In this document: positions 44,423-52,869 of the stretch, one piece after another | How the letters are laid out: every line of letters begins with the position of its first letter | Position numbering within the stretch: the stretch's first letter is position 1 | Assembly: GCF_014696615.1 (NCBI RefSeq) | Contig: NZ_JACJQJ010000029.1 | Location: 1 to 64,000 of the forward strand | Source: Nostoc linckia FACHB-104 | GTDB lineage: Bacteria > Cyanobacteriota > Cyanobacteriia > Cyanobacteriales > Nostocaceae | Direction: 5' to 3' | DNA length: 64,000 nucleotides | The notes under the pieces: generated by a model | Databases searched by the model: none | What the model was told of the DNA's origin: nothing | What the model saw: only the letters and a program-made list of their open reading frames with translations | Made by a program: the position numbers and the translations under genes

Positions 44423-45397
44423 ATGCGTAAAAAATTACAACTAGCCATCAAACCGCTATTAAAAACTGTCTTTGTCCTCAGCCTGGTGTTAACTTTAGCA
44501 CTTGGTCACGCCGATGGAGCGTTAGCCGCCCGTAGTGGTGGACGAATCGGTGGCGGTTCCTTTAGAGTACCTTCCAGCCGTACTTATACACCTCGCACCT
44601 ATGCGCCTCCTGGCGGAGGATATTACCCTGGTGGTGGTGGGTTTGGATTTCCTTTTCTAATTCCTTTTTGGGGTATTGGGGGAGGATTTGGCGGACTGTT
44701 TAGCATCTTAATCTTTATTGCGATCGCTAATTTTATACTTCAAGCCTTCCGCCGGGCTAGCAGTGGAGACACTATCACTGACGATGTAGGTTATAACAGC
44801 AATCCCGCCGTATCTGTAACTCGCTTGCAAGTTGGTTTATTAGCTCAAGCACGTGGTTTACAAGGCGAACTTGACCGCATTGCTGAAACCGCTGATACTA
44901 ACTCCCCACAAGGAAGAGCAGAAGTTCTGCAAGAAACTAGCCTAGCTTTACTCCGCCATCCAGAATACTGGGTATATGTTGGTGGTGGTACACAACAAGC
45001 TAAGTTAAATTCAGCTGAAGCTCAATTTAACCGTCTCTCACTAGCAGAACGCAGCAAATTTAGCGAAGAAACATTATCTAACGTTAACAACCAACTCCGA
45101 GCAGCACTGGCTAAAGAAGCTCTACCTGGTGCTGAAACTCCTGAAAATCCCACTGATTTAATTACCTCTGGCCCTGGGGAATATATTATCGTCACCTTGT
45201 TAGTGGCAACTCTGGGTAAGTCTGCAATTCCTCAAGTGAACAGTGCTGATGATTTGCGTCAAGCTTTGCGACAAATTGGTGGCATTCCTAGCGATCAACT
45301 CTTAGCTATAGAGGTACTTTGGACTCCTCAAGCTGAAGGCGATACTTTGACTTCTGATGATTTGTTGGCTGAGTATCCCGATTTGAAACTTGTTTAA
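44423..45397 (+). CDS. DUF1517 exported/membrane protein
   Basis: 324 residues from the ATG at 44423, chosen because a signal peptide or anchor follows at once (LKTVFVLSLVLTLALGHADGALAA). An upstream in-frame start at 44237 would bury it. Next are a Ser/Gly/Pro-rich stretch with GGGYYPGGGG, a hydrophobic segment (FGGLFSILIFIAIANFILQAF) and the conserved DUF1517 domain with a LLRHPEYWVYVGGGT motif. Function is unknown; homologues are common in cyanobacteria and plant plastids. A terminator follows at 45424. Confidence 0.85.
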   Translation: MRKKLQLAIKPLLKTVFVLSLVLTLALGHADGALAARSGGRIGGGSFRVPSSRTYTPRTYAPPGGGYYPGGGGFGFPFLIPFWGIGGGFGGLFSILIFIAIANFILQAFRRASSGDTITDDVGYNSNPAVSVTRLQVGLLAQARGLQGELDRIAETADTNSPQGRAEVLQETSLALLRHPEYWVYVGGGTQQAKLNSAEAQFNRLSLAERSKFSEETLSNVNNQLRAALAKEALPGAETPENPTDLITSGPGEYIIVTLLVATLGKSAIPQVNSADDLRQALRQIGGIPSDQLLAIEVLWTPQAEGDTLTSDDLLAEYPDLKLV

Positions 45398-45423
45398 TTC
45401 CATCAATTTGGTAAAACGCCATA

Positions 45424-45457
45424 AAACCGCTTGCTGACGGCAAGCGGTTTATTGTTT
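45424..45457 (+). terminator. Intrinsic terminator of the DUF1517 gene
   Basis: An 11-bp perfect stem AAACCGCTTGC / GCAAGCGGTTT with a 5-base loop and a following TT-rich tail, 27 bases after the stop codon. Confidence 0.85.
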
Positions 45458-45668
45458 CGGTATAAACATATTCAGTATATTTCTTCCTTATCGATTTTAT
45501 AATAGCAAATTTATCAACAACAGTCAATCTCTCCAGAGAACAGCTTTTATCAAGTCAATATATGGTTGCAAATGGCGATCGCAACATGGCGTAAATAAAC
45601 TACCCATTCTCAACGAACAAAATGCGAACGCTGTATTCATTTTGAATTTTCAATTCCGCCTAGGGGTA

Positions 45669-46175
45669 CTAGTCCCTAACTTCTAACCTCTCTCTCCTCA
45701 CCCGTCTCGGCTTACGGATAGGACGCATCGCTTCTCGTCCTAATACAAACAATCCCGCTACACCTAAGCAAACAAACCAAACATATTGATACCAATATTG
45801 TCTTATCTGCTCAACTGTGCGTAATTCTAAATGTAGAGTACTGAAATGCAGCAACAGTATAACCGTCATTAACGCCGCAAAACCCACAAAGCTTAAACCA
45901 ACACGAATCCTTGCAGGTCGTAAATCAAAGTCGCCAATTTCGTCTAAATCAATTTCTGCTAGTTCCTTTAAAGATTTATCTGCTAGAGACGAGGCTGTTT
46001 GTAATTTGCTACTCAACTTGGTAGGTAAAATCGGCGTGAGAGATTCTACAGCTGGGCGACGTAGCAAAGCCTCAGTGTCTCGCAGCAATTCCAAGGGATT
46101 AGGAGTAGTCTCTGACTGTGGCAATTCTCTGTTATCTGTAGCAGATGTAGTAGTAGCTTCGCCTTCAAAATCCAT
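45669..46175 (-). CDS. Two-helix membrane protein, function unknown
   Basis: 168 residues from the ATG at 46175; an upstream TTG is less likely. An acidic, Ser/Thr-rich N-terminus leads to a helical stretch (LPTKLSSKLQTASSLADKSL), then two hydrophobic helices (VGLSFVGFAALMTVILLLHF and WFVCLGVAGLFVLG), and a strongly basic tail (RPIRKPRRVRRERL). Positive-inside rules put both ends in the cytoplasm. I do not recognise a named family. Its ATG lies 250 bases from any other minus-strand gene. Confidence 0.65.
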   Translation of the reverse strand: MDFEGEATTTSATDNRELPQSETTPNPLELLRDTEALLRRPAVESLTPILPTKLSSKLQTASSLADKSLKELAEIDLDEIGDFDLRPARIRVGLSFVGFAALMTVILLLHFSTLHLELRTVEQIRQYWYQYVWFVCLGVAGLFVLGREAMRPIRKPRRVRRERLEVRD

Positions 46176-46584
46176 ACACAGCAAGTTTCTGAGTAACTAG
46201 AATTATCAATAGCCTAGCGAATCAGTTAGGGACTAGGCAAATAGTTGCAGCAAAAGCCTGTCTAGTTGAAGGGGGACTGGGGACTGGGGATTGGGGATTG
46301 GGGACTGGGGATTGGGGATTGGGGACTGGGGATTGAGGATTAGGTACAAGGGGGAACTCTTGACTGTTGACTCTGGATTCGTCAAAAATTAAATCGAATT
46401 GGTATATCTCCACATTAAAGCAGCACCCTCTATTATTTAGTTGCCGTAAAGTAAGAGTAAAACTCTAGAATTCCATATTTTGGCCTAAGGCTGTCAAAGG
46501 TCAAAAGATAAAAAAGGCAACAGTTATTTCCCTCATCTCCCTTATCCCCCTCATCTCCCTCATCCCCCTCATCCCTTGTCTATC
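46176..46584. repeat. Spacer dominated by GGGGATT/GGGGACT heptamers
   Basis: About ten heptamers of GGGGACT/GGGGATT type at 46267-46340, and CTCATCTCC/CTCATCCCC nonamers at 46530-46575 like those before ferritin. No gene is seen. Confidence 0.75.
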
Positions 46585-47142
46585 CTAAGAAGCCTGTGAC
46601 TGTAACTCTTCCAACCGCGCTAGTACTTCTGCGCTGTGAATATTGGGATTGACTTTAACGAAAGTCTGACGCACTATCCCATTTGGATCGATGATAAAAC
46701 TGTGGCGCATAGAAACATAACCAATCCAAGAACCATAGGCTTTACTAACTGCGCCAGTTGTATCTGCTAAAAGGGGAAATTTTAGCCCTTCTGAATCACA
46801 AAATTCCGCATGAGAATCTACATCATCAGCGCTGACTCCAATAATTTGAGTATTCTGGGCTAAATATTTGGGTAAGTCTTGCTGAAAACGCCGCGCCTCT
46901 ATGGTGCAACCAGAGGTAAAGTCTTTGGGATAAAAATAAAGAACTACCCACTTACCACGCAAGTCCGAAAGAGAAATGTTACCGTTGCCTGTGTTAGTAG
47001 GCAAGGTAAAATCTGGTGCAGGTTGATTAATAGCAGGTAGTTTTCCGCCTAGCGCATCAGCTGTTGGTGTAAAGTTCAGCCAACTAATGACAGCAACACA
47101 GCTGGCAAATAATATGCTTAAAAAATTGCGACGAGAAATCAT
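46585..47142 (-). CDS. Peroxiredoxin, PrxQ/BCP type, Tat-exported
   Basis: 185 residues. The N-terminus is a twin-arginine signal (SRRNFLSILFASCVAVISW), so the folded protein is sent to the thylakoid lumen or periplasm. The thioredoxin-like domain has the peroxidatic Cys in YPKDFTSGCTIEARRF. A second Cys in AEFCDSEG lies too far downstream to be the typical PrxQ resolving Cys (five residues on), so it may be a 1-Cys or atypical type. It reduces peroxides with a thiol donor. It is upstream of sipA on the opposite side of a short gap but on the same strand. Confidence 0.9.
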   Translation of the reverse strand: MISRRNFLSILFASCVAVISWLNFTPTADALGGKLPAINQPAPDFTLPTNTGNGNISLSDLRGKWVVLYFYPKDFTSGCTIEARRFQQDLPKYLAQNTQIIGVSADDVDSHAEFCDSEGLKFPLLADTTGAVSKAYGSWIGYVSMRHSFIIDPNGIVRQTFVKVNPNIHSAEVLARLEELQSQAS

Positions 47143-47187
47143 GGTACAGATAAGAATGATAACTTAACATAAGTTTACAATTCTTGT

Positions 47188-47442
47188 TCACTGTTCTTCT
47201 GATTCCGGCGGAGATTCGGCTGGGATATCTGTACTTTCTATGTATTGGCTGTCAAGCAGAAAAGCGCCTTTAGCAAAGCGAATACCCCAATATCCCCCAG
47301 GACGATGATCCATCACTATACCTTCTTCTCCCAGTTGAATCACATCTGGCGGGCGAAGCATGGGCATGGGTTCCGCAGTTTTGACATAAGGCGGTAGTGC
47401 TACAACACGTACTTTACTACCAATAATGAATTCTTTAGACAT
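47188..47442 (-). CDS. sipA: Regulatory protein SipA (NblS-interacting)
   Basis: 84 residues, DUF3148, with VALPPYVKTAEPMPMLRPPD and RPGGYWGIRFAKGAFLLDSQ, the hallmarks of SipA. In Synechococcus it binds the essential histidine kinase NblS and modulates high-light and nutrient stress signalling. Its own gene is 45 bases upstream of the peroxiredoxin start on the same strand, so the two may be co-transcribed, which would link NblS control with lumenal peroxide defence. An acidic C-terminal tail (SPPESEEQ) is present. Confidence 0.92.
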   Translation of the reverse strand: MSKEFIIGSKVRVVALPPYVKTAEPMPMLRPPDVIQLGEEGIVMDHRPGGYWGIRFAKGAFLLDSQYIESTDIPAESPPESEEQ

Positions 47443-47482
47443 TTTGATTCAACAAAGAGTTTTGAATTACTCATAACTCAAA

Positions 47483-47505
47483 ACCCCCAGCAAAAGCTAG
47501 GGGTT
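47483..47505 (-). terminator. Terminator behind the Coq4 homologue
   Basis: Minus-strand AACCCCTAGC / GCTGGGGGTT with a 4-base loop, followed by a short T-run, 50 bases after the coq4-like stop codon. Confidence 0.6.
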
Positions 47506-47554
47506 AAGGTAACAAGGTTAAAATCAACAGAGGCGATTAATCGCCTCTCTACGG

Positions 47555-48088
47555 CTATTTTGATGATTGATTCTGGGTTATACCAAATAAAACTTGCACC
47601 TCAGTTAAAGGTAGGTGCCAAAATAATTCTGGTTGCCAAGTATCTGGATCTAAATGGGAGTGATAACCGCATTGGTATGCTTGCCAAAGTCTATCCCAAC
47701 TAAACTGCTGTCGATGATTTTGGTGTCTGTGGATGGCGCGTAATAGTCCCAAACCCAACATAAAATTAATGGGGCTAAATTTAGTTCCTAAGAGAAAAGC
47801 CTGTACTTCTGCTTCCCCAATCAAGTCTGTACCATAGCCTGTAATCGCATGAATACCATCGTGGAGTTGTTTGCGACGAGGGCCTGTAGTGAAGGGTTTT
47901 AAGTTATTTTGCTCTAATAAATCTGCCCAAGCTCTGCCAAAAGTGCCTTGAGGAAGCAACTGCAATGTCTCGATGTATACTATTTGCGGCACCGCTAGCC
48001 CTTTGGCTTCAGCTTTACGGTCAACTAAATCTAAGAGTTGTTGCAGGCGAGGAATGGCATTTGCGGAAGCAGTAACAGGTTGCATCAT
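47555..48088 (-). CDS. Coq4-family protein
   Basis: 177 residues with the Coq4 metal motif HDxxH: QLHDGIHAITGYGTDLIGEA, where the downstream Glu is the further ligand. Eukaryotic Coq4 supports the C1 ring step of ubiquinone synthesis. Cyanobacteria make plastoquinone, not ubiquinone, so a role in quinone ring modification is possible but unproven. The gene is monocistronic with its own terminator. The MM start leaves two equivalent ATG. Confidence 0.85.
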   Translation of the reverse strand: MMQPVTASANAIPRLQQLLDLVDRKAEAKGLAVPQIVYIETLQLLPQGTFGRAWADLLEQNNLKPFTTGPRRKQLHDGIHAITGYGTDLIGEAEVQAFLLGTKFSPINFMLGLGLLRAIHRHQNHRQQFSWDRLWQAYQCGYHSHLDPDTWQPELFWHLPLTEVQVLFGITQNQSSK

Positions 48089-48113
48089 CTTCTATTTGTA
48101 GATTGTGATATGC

Positions 48114-48153
48114 AAATTCCCAACTTCTTTGCTAAAGTTGGGAATTTAGTTTT
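48114..48153 (+). terminator. Plus-strand hairpin with T-run upstream of the Coq4 gene
   Basis: AAATTCCCAACTT / AAGTTGGGAATTT (13 bp, 8-base loop), followed by AGTTTTT on the plus strand. No plus-strand gene is upstream, so it may end an antisense or small transcript. Alternatively it is a palindrome serving the minus-strand genes. Confidence 0.5.
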
Positions 48154-48258
48154 TAACCATGGTTTAGAACAAACAAACAACCAAGATAATCTTAGGAATT
48201 AACACTTATTAACTAATGCGGTAGAAAGTGGTAGTAAGCCTTTATTTTAGGATTTTAC

Positions 48259-48813
48259 TTATGGTTGTGGTGTGCCTTGGTTAGAATTACGTTGTTGCCA
48301 GCGTGCACGTGCATTCTCACGCATTTGCTGTAATTTTGTGCGTTGTTCGGGAGTCAAAACTGCTTGAATTTGTTGTTGTGAATTCTGCATAATTTGCTTG
48401 ATTTGGGTTTTTTGGGCTTCTGTTAAATTCAGAGACTCAAAACCTTTCTTGCCAAACTCACCAGGCTGTTGACCTTGGGGACGTTGTGCACCTTGGGCAC
48501 GACGCTGACCTCTTTGCGCTTGACGTTGCTCAAATTGCGCTTTTAACTGGTCTTTTTGTTCTTGGGTAAGAATTCCTTCAATTTGGGTGCGGGTATCGCG
48601 GCGAATTTGCTGAATTTGGGTTTTTTGTGCATCGGTCAACCCTAACTGTTGCCAAGCACCTTTATTTGGGCGTTCTCCACGTTGTCCATTGGTGTTTTGT
48701 GCAACTACTTGCTTATGTCCAGAAAAACCTCGTTGCGCTTGAGCTGCAAAGGGAGTTGCTGTTAAAGTTAAAGCGATCGCGCCAGCTACTAAGGATAATG
48801 TTTTAACTTTCAT
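48259..48813 (-). CDS. Spy/CpxP family periplasmic protein (LTxxQ)
   Basis: 184 residues: a signal peptide (LSLVAGAIALTLTATPFAAQAQ) and two repeats of the LTxxQ motif, LGLTDAQKTQIQQIRRDTRT and LNLTEAQKTQIKQIMQNSQQ, each followed by an LTPEQ or LTQEQ half. The linker is Arg/Gln-rich (QAQRGQRRAQGAQRPQ). CpxP and Spy act as envelope chaperones and stress-signal modulators in enterobacteria. The gene is divergent from a histidine kinase/NarL regulator pair, with a palindrome between them, so it is a plausible target of that system. Confidence 0.88.
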   Translation of the reverse strand: MKVKTLSLVAGAIALTLTATPFAAQAQRGFSGHKQVVAQNTNGQRGERPNKGAWQQLGLTDAQKTQIQQIRRDTRTQIEGILTQEQKDQLKAQFEQRQAQRGQRRAQGAQRPQGQQPGEFGKKGFESLNLTEAQKTQIKQIMQNSQQQIQAVLTPEQRTKLQQMRENARARWQQRNSNQGTPQP

Positions 48814-49173
48814 GATTGACCTCGTGTGTTGTTTCCTTTTCTGATGTCATCATCATACGAACTGATCTTCAGTCAATACATGAGGAAAAAGTCACGGATA
48901 TACCCATGACTTTAGTCATTATTCCTTCATGAGCAATCATACTAGTCATTTCAGGTAAATTAAACTAAGGTGAGAAAACTGCTGATTTAGCCGTTTATTT
49001 TCGTATTTCTATTTAAAAGGCTTGCAGTTCAATCGGTGTATGCACGTAAATAAAAATCATGTTTTGAGAAATTGCCAATAAATCAAATATTAGAAAAAAC
49101 TTGCAAGATTTAAATATATTCGCTCATATCTTGAGTAAATAATTTGATAAACAAAATATAATTAACCGTTACT
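48814..49173. other. Divergent promoter region between the CpxP-like gene and the two-component genes
   Basis: 360 bases shared by both promoters. Apart from the palindrome at 48906, it holds an AT-rich stretch next to the kinase start. No -35/-10 could be fixed with confidence. Confidence 0.4.
48906..48919. promoter_or_regulatory. Palindromic operator candidate ATGACTTTAGTCAT
   Basis: 6-bp perfect arms (ATGACT / AGTCAT) around TT, 93 bases before the CpxP-like start and 255 before the kinase start. The same box occurs twice, inverted, at 9512-9544. Palindromes of this size are typical of NarL/LuxR-type regulator sites. That the adjacent regulator binds here is inference. Confidence 0.5.
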
Positions 49174-50409
49174 TTGATGAAACCACCAATACAAATTAAC
49201 AATCATCCATTTCGATTTCTACTTTATCTAGAGTGGATACTTTTAGCACTGGCTATGCTAACTGCGATTATGCCATCACCACCACCGCCACGCTTTGCTG
49301 GTAAGTTTCACGAACCCAGCCCTGAAAATTTAATCATTGCAACTGGCTGTTTAATTATTTTTGGTTTAATGGGTTTGAGATTACCCACTGGAAACCAAAT
49401 AAGTAAAATAATTTTTACAGCTATTGAAGTTTTTTTGATTTTTACTACGGGTTTCGTAGGTGGTAGAATTTCTCGGCTTTTTCCTTTTATCTATATGATT
49501 TTAGTAACTCGTAGTTGCTTAATTTTTCAGTTACCTGGGCGTTTAATAGTTACATTTATCTCGTTTATTTTATTTTGGCTGACACTACAGCGCAGATTAC
49601 ATAATTTTCCTCCAACCCCCCAAATACAAGAGCGCGTACAATTTTTTACTCTGAGTTTATCTCTATTATTTGGCTTAAGTTTAATTTTTGTATTAATGCT
49701 CATGAATACAGTATTATCCGAACGCCAAAGTCGGGAAGAATTAGCTGTTGCTAACGAAAAACTGCGTCAATATGCTCTCCGAATTGAAAACCAAGCAACT
49801 TTAGAAGAACGTAATCGCATTGCGCGGGAAATTCATGATTCTTTAGGACATTCCTTAACAGCATTAAATCTGCAATTAGAAACAGCTTTAAAGCTTTCGC
49901 AATCTAACCCTAATAAAGCTCATGATTTTTTAAAAAGAGCGAAAGAATTAGGTTCTAAAGCCTTGCAAGATGTCAGACAATCTATTTCCACCATGCGTTC
50001 TCATCCCTTGCAAGAGCAATCCTTAGAACAAGCAATTAATCAACTATTAGAAGATTTTCATCATGCAAATGGCTTTTCACCAATTTGCATAATTAACTTA
50101 GATAATCCTTTACCCAGCGAAATTAAGATTGCCATCTATCGCATTATTCAAGAATCATTGACAAATATTTCTAAATATGCAAAAGCTACAGAAGTTAGAA
50201 TAGAAATAGATAGAAATCCTAAAGGTTTACGTTTAACGGTTCATGACAATGGTCAAGGTTTTGACTTTAAGCAAAATACTACTGGTTTTGGTTTGCAAAG
50301 TATGCGCGATCGCACTTTAGCAATTGGTGGTGTATTTAATATTATCAGTACACCTGGAGAGGGTTGTAAAATTGTAGTTGATATTCCCCTAATGAGGCTG
50401 AATAGATGA
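49174..50409 (+). CDS. Membrane sensor histidine kinase, HisKA_3 (NarX/DesK type)
   Basis: 411 residues. About five to six hydrophobic segments (residues 15-180) form an integral membrane sensor without a large extracytoplasmic loop. HisKA_3 has the phospho-His221 in [20 protein letters not shown], and HATPase has [23 protein letters not shown] and a [10 protein letters not shown] motif. It is similar in build to DesK/LiaS kinases that read membrane state. It overlaps the response-regulator start by four bases (ATGA) and is divergent from the CpxP-like gene, so an envelope-stress system is likely. Confidence 0.9.
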   Translation: MMKPPIQINNHPFRFLLYLEWILLALAMLTAIMPSPPPPRFAGKFHEPSPENLIIATGCLIIFGLMGLRLPTGNQISKIIFTAIEVFLIFTTGFVGGRISRLFPFIYMILVTRSCLIFQLPGRLIVTFISFILFWLTLQRRLHNFPPTPQIQERVQFFTLSLSLLFGLSLIFVLMLMNTVLSERQSREELAVANEKLRQYALRIENQATLEERNRIAREIHDSLGHSLTALNLQLETALKLSQSNPNKAHDFLKRAKELGSKALQDVRQSISTMRSHPLQEQSLEQAINQLLEDFHHANGFSPICIINLDNPLPSEIKIAIYRIIQESLTNISKYAKATEVRIEIDRNPKGLRLTVHDNGQGFDFKQNTTGFGLQSMRDRTLAIGGVFNIISTPGEGCKIVVDIPLMRLNR

Positions 50410-51068
50410 TTAAAGTATTACTAGTAGATGACCAAAATTTAATTCGTCAAGGATTAAGAGCCTTATTAGAGTTAGAGACAGATTTAGAAATTGTTGGCGA
50501 AGCAGAAAACGGAGCAATAGCACTGAATTTAATTGCCGAATTACAACCAAATGTAGTATTGATGGATATTAGAATGCCCATCATGGATGGAGTTGCAGCT
50601 ACAAGAGAAATTCAAAAGAGTTTTAGCGGTATTAAAGTTTTAGTATTAACAACTTTTGATGATGATGAATATGTCAAAGCTGCACTCCAGAATGGTGCAA
50701 TGGGTTATTTACTCAAGGATACACCTTCAGAAGAGTTAGCTTTTGCAATTCGTGCTGTTCATAAAGGTTACACTCAATTAGGGCCAGGAATAGTCAAAAA
50801 ATTATTGACGCAGTTTCCGACTTTAGAACCAACCCCACCACCAGAAATCCCGCCTAGTTTAGCAGAACTTACTCCCAGAGAAAAAGAAGTTTTACGCCTA
50901 ATTGCTCAAGGTGCTAGTAATCGAGAAATAGCCCAACAACTCTACATTTCTGAGGGAACAGTCAAAAACCATGTAACCAATATGTTGAATCGCCTAAATT
51001 TACGCGATCGCACTCAAGCGGCCATTTTTGCTAATACATTTTTAGCATATTTGAATGATGGCGATTAA
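50406..51068 (+). CDS. NarL/LuxR-family response regulator
   Basis: 220 residues: receiver with phospho-Asp54 in [14 protein letters not shown] and Lys in [12 protein letters not shown], and a LuxR-type helix-turn-helix ([28 protein letters not shown]). It is coupled to the kinase by a 4-base overlap and is the cognate partner. It probably controls itself and the CpxP-like gene through the palindrome at 48906; this is inferred from position and the regulator class. Confidence 0.93.
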   Translation: MIKVLLVDDQNLIRQGLRALLELETDLEIVGEAENGAIALNLIAELQPNVVLMDIRMPIMDGVAATREIQKSFSGIKVLVLTTFDDDEYVKAALQNGAMGYLLKDTPSEELAFAIRAVHKGYTQLGPGIVKKLLTQFPTLEPTPPPEIPPSLAELTPREKEVLRLIAQGASNREIAQQLYISEGTVKNHVTNMLNRLNLRDRTQAAIFANTFLAYLNDGD

Positions 51069-51192
51069 TCATCTATTAAAATATTTACTAATAAACTAGA
51101 GTTGATTTACTTAATTTTATTCAATAGCTAAATATGGATAAGACAGTAACTTTATATCGTCCTACTGGGACTAAAGAATTAGAACTTGGCGT

Positions 51193-51618
51193 TTAATTGA
51201 ATAATGCCAAGCATTCTGGTTTTAAAACTCCTTTAATCACTTTGATATTTCTAAATGATTTAGCAATCACCTCTTCACAAGAAATATCAATTTGCGATTG
51301 ATTGATAGAAATTAAATCTTGAATTGAAGCGCCATAGATAATCTCTGAGATACCTGTCCAAACACAAGCCGTTGCACACATAGGACAAGGTTCACCAGTG
51401 GTATATATGGTATACCCTGCCAAAGAAGGATTTTGAATTTTAGCTGTTAAACTACGAATAACATTGATTTCTGCATGAGCAGATGGATCGTTATCTTGTC
51501 TTACAGTATTATGACCTACGGCAACAACTTCGTTATCTTTCACAATCACTGCGCCATAAGGTGTATCACCTTTTTTGGCTTCTGCGATCGCTAGACGCAT
51601 AAAATATTCACGATCCAT
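51193..51618 (-). CDS. Nucleoside/base deaminase (cytidine deaminase fold)
   Basis: 141 residues from the ATG at 51618; AGGT lies about 6 bases upstream on the minus strand. Zinc motifs: HAEINVI (His and catalytic Glu) and PCPMCATAC (two Cys). The length and the PCPMC-A-C arrangement fit the guanine/nucleoside deaminase group rather than tRNA-specific TadA, but TadA-like activity cannot be excluded. The final residues CLALFN are typical of the guanine deaminase branch, in my recollection. Monocistronic. Confidence 0.85.
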   Translation of the reverse strand: MDREYFMRLAIAEAKKGDTPYGAVIVKDNEVVAVGHNTVRQDNDPSAHAEINVIRSLTAKIQNPSLAGYTIYTTGEPCPMCATACVWTGISEIIYGASIQDLISINQSQIDISCEEVIAKSFRNIKVIKGVLKPECLALFN

Positions 51619-51709
51619 ATTACCTAAGGAGTTCAAAAAGATACTTGTTAACAATATCGCATTTTAAATGTTGTTTCTACAAAATACTGAAAAATAGCTA
51701 GGGTTAAAT

Positions 51710-52528
51710 ATGTTACTTAGCAGAGAAAAAGCCGAATTCTATTTAACAGACATAGAAACACCACTGGGACAAGTAATTAACTTAACTATCGCCGGATTGG
51801 TTCTTTTGTCTTCAGGAATTTTTGTAGCAGAAACTTATACTATTCCTGATTATGTCCGTTGCCAATTACAAATTATTGATACTGTTATATTTATAGTTTT
51901 TGTAGTTGAATACGCCATCCGTCTATGGAGTGCAGAAAATAAGGTTAAGTACTTTTTCAGCTTATATTCCATTATCGACTTAATTGCTATCTTGCCATTT
52001 TTTCTAGGAGCCGTAGATTTAAGCTTTATTCGTTTATTACGATGGTTTAGAATTTTAAGACTAATCAGGTTTATCGATAAAAGATTTTTCTTTGGTAGTG
52101 TTAGTACTGAAGACGGTGTAATATTTGCACGAATATTATTTACCTTATTTGCGATTATATTTGTTTACTCAGGCTTAATTTATCAAGTTGAACATCCTGT
52201 TAATCCCCAAGGTTTTGCCACTTTTTTAGATGCATTGTATTTTTCGATTGTCACTATGACAACTGTGGGTTTTGGAGATGTGACACCCGCTTCAGAATTA
52301 GGCCGCTGGTTAACAGTATTGATGATTTTGACAGGTATTGCCCTAATTCCTTGGCAAGTTGGTGATTTAATTAAGCGATTGGTAAAAACTGCAAACCAAA
52401 TAGAAACAAATTGTTCTGGATGCGGATTAGCCTACCACGATGCGGATGCTGGGTTTTGTAAAAGATGCGGAACAAAGTTATCTGTGATGAGGGCTGATAT
52501 GATCTCCGGTAAATCACCCATAATATAA
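51710..52528 (+). CDS. Voltage-gated potassium channel with C-terminal zinc ribbon
   Basis: 272 residues. Four voltage-sensor helices include S4 RLLRWFRILRLIRF (108-121) with regularly spaced Arg. The pore follows, with selectivity filter TVGFGD (185-190) and S6 WLTVLMILTGIALIPWQVGD. After a short linker is a zinc ribbon, Cys235-x2-Cys238 and Cys250-x2-Cys253. The last nine residues (MISGKSPII) are encoded by the left inverted repeat of a MITE, so the original C-terminus was probably longer or different. It could gate in response to voltage and metal or redox state. Confidence 0.9.
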   Translation: MLLSREKAEFYLTDIETPLGQVINLTIAGLVLLSSGIFVAETYTIPDYVRCQLQIIDTVIFIVFVVEYAIRLWSAENKVKYFFSLYSIIDLIAILPFFLGAVDLSFIRLLRWFRILRLIRFIDKRFFFGSVSTEDGVIFARILFTLFAIIFVYSGLIYQVEHPVNPQGFATFLDALYFSIVTMTTVGFGDVTPASELGRWLTVLMILTGIALIPWQVGDLIKRLVKTANQIETNCSGCGLAYHDADAGFCKRCGTKLSVMRADMISGKSPII

Positions 52529-52620
52529 AGAGAGGTGCATAAATCAGTGCGATCGCAAAACACAAAACCCAGAATCCGACGTAGCAGCTTAATTATGGGT
52601 AATTTGCCGGACATGATATT
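52497..52620. repeat. MITE supplying the stop codon of the potassium channel gene
   Basis: Inverted repeats of about 30 bases: ATATGATCTCCGGTAAATCA at the left and its counterpart, ending GCCGGACATGATAT, at the right. Left and right arms differ at about five positions. The left arm codes for the end of the channel. No transposase is encoded. This family, with a CCGG-AAAT-ACCCATAAT core, is familiar in Nostocales. Confidence 0.8.
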
Positions 52621-52869
52621 ATGCACAATCAAGATACCTGGCTGATTGTCCTAAAACACAATAAACAGGGACTTAATGAAAAACTCCACCCACAAGGGGA
52701 TGGCGTTTCCCGCAGACTTCCGATGAATCGTCAGATTCTTTAATCTGATACCAATTTGAAAAAATAATGCAACACATGACTTGACTTTAGGGGCGTACAT
52801 CTGTACACCCCTGATAATAATGATCTGGTCAAATTGCGTATTTTATGGCGAGAAAAAGCTTTCTAGAGA
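52621..52869. other. Spacer after the MITE, with GGGG-palindrome
   Basis: Includes AGGGGCGTACA / TGTACACCCCT (52789-52812), resembling the palindromes at 33348 and 35091 and lying behind the minus-strand reductase gene. No gene is seen. Confidence 0.45.
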
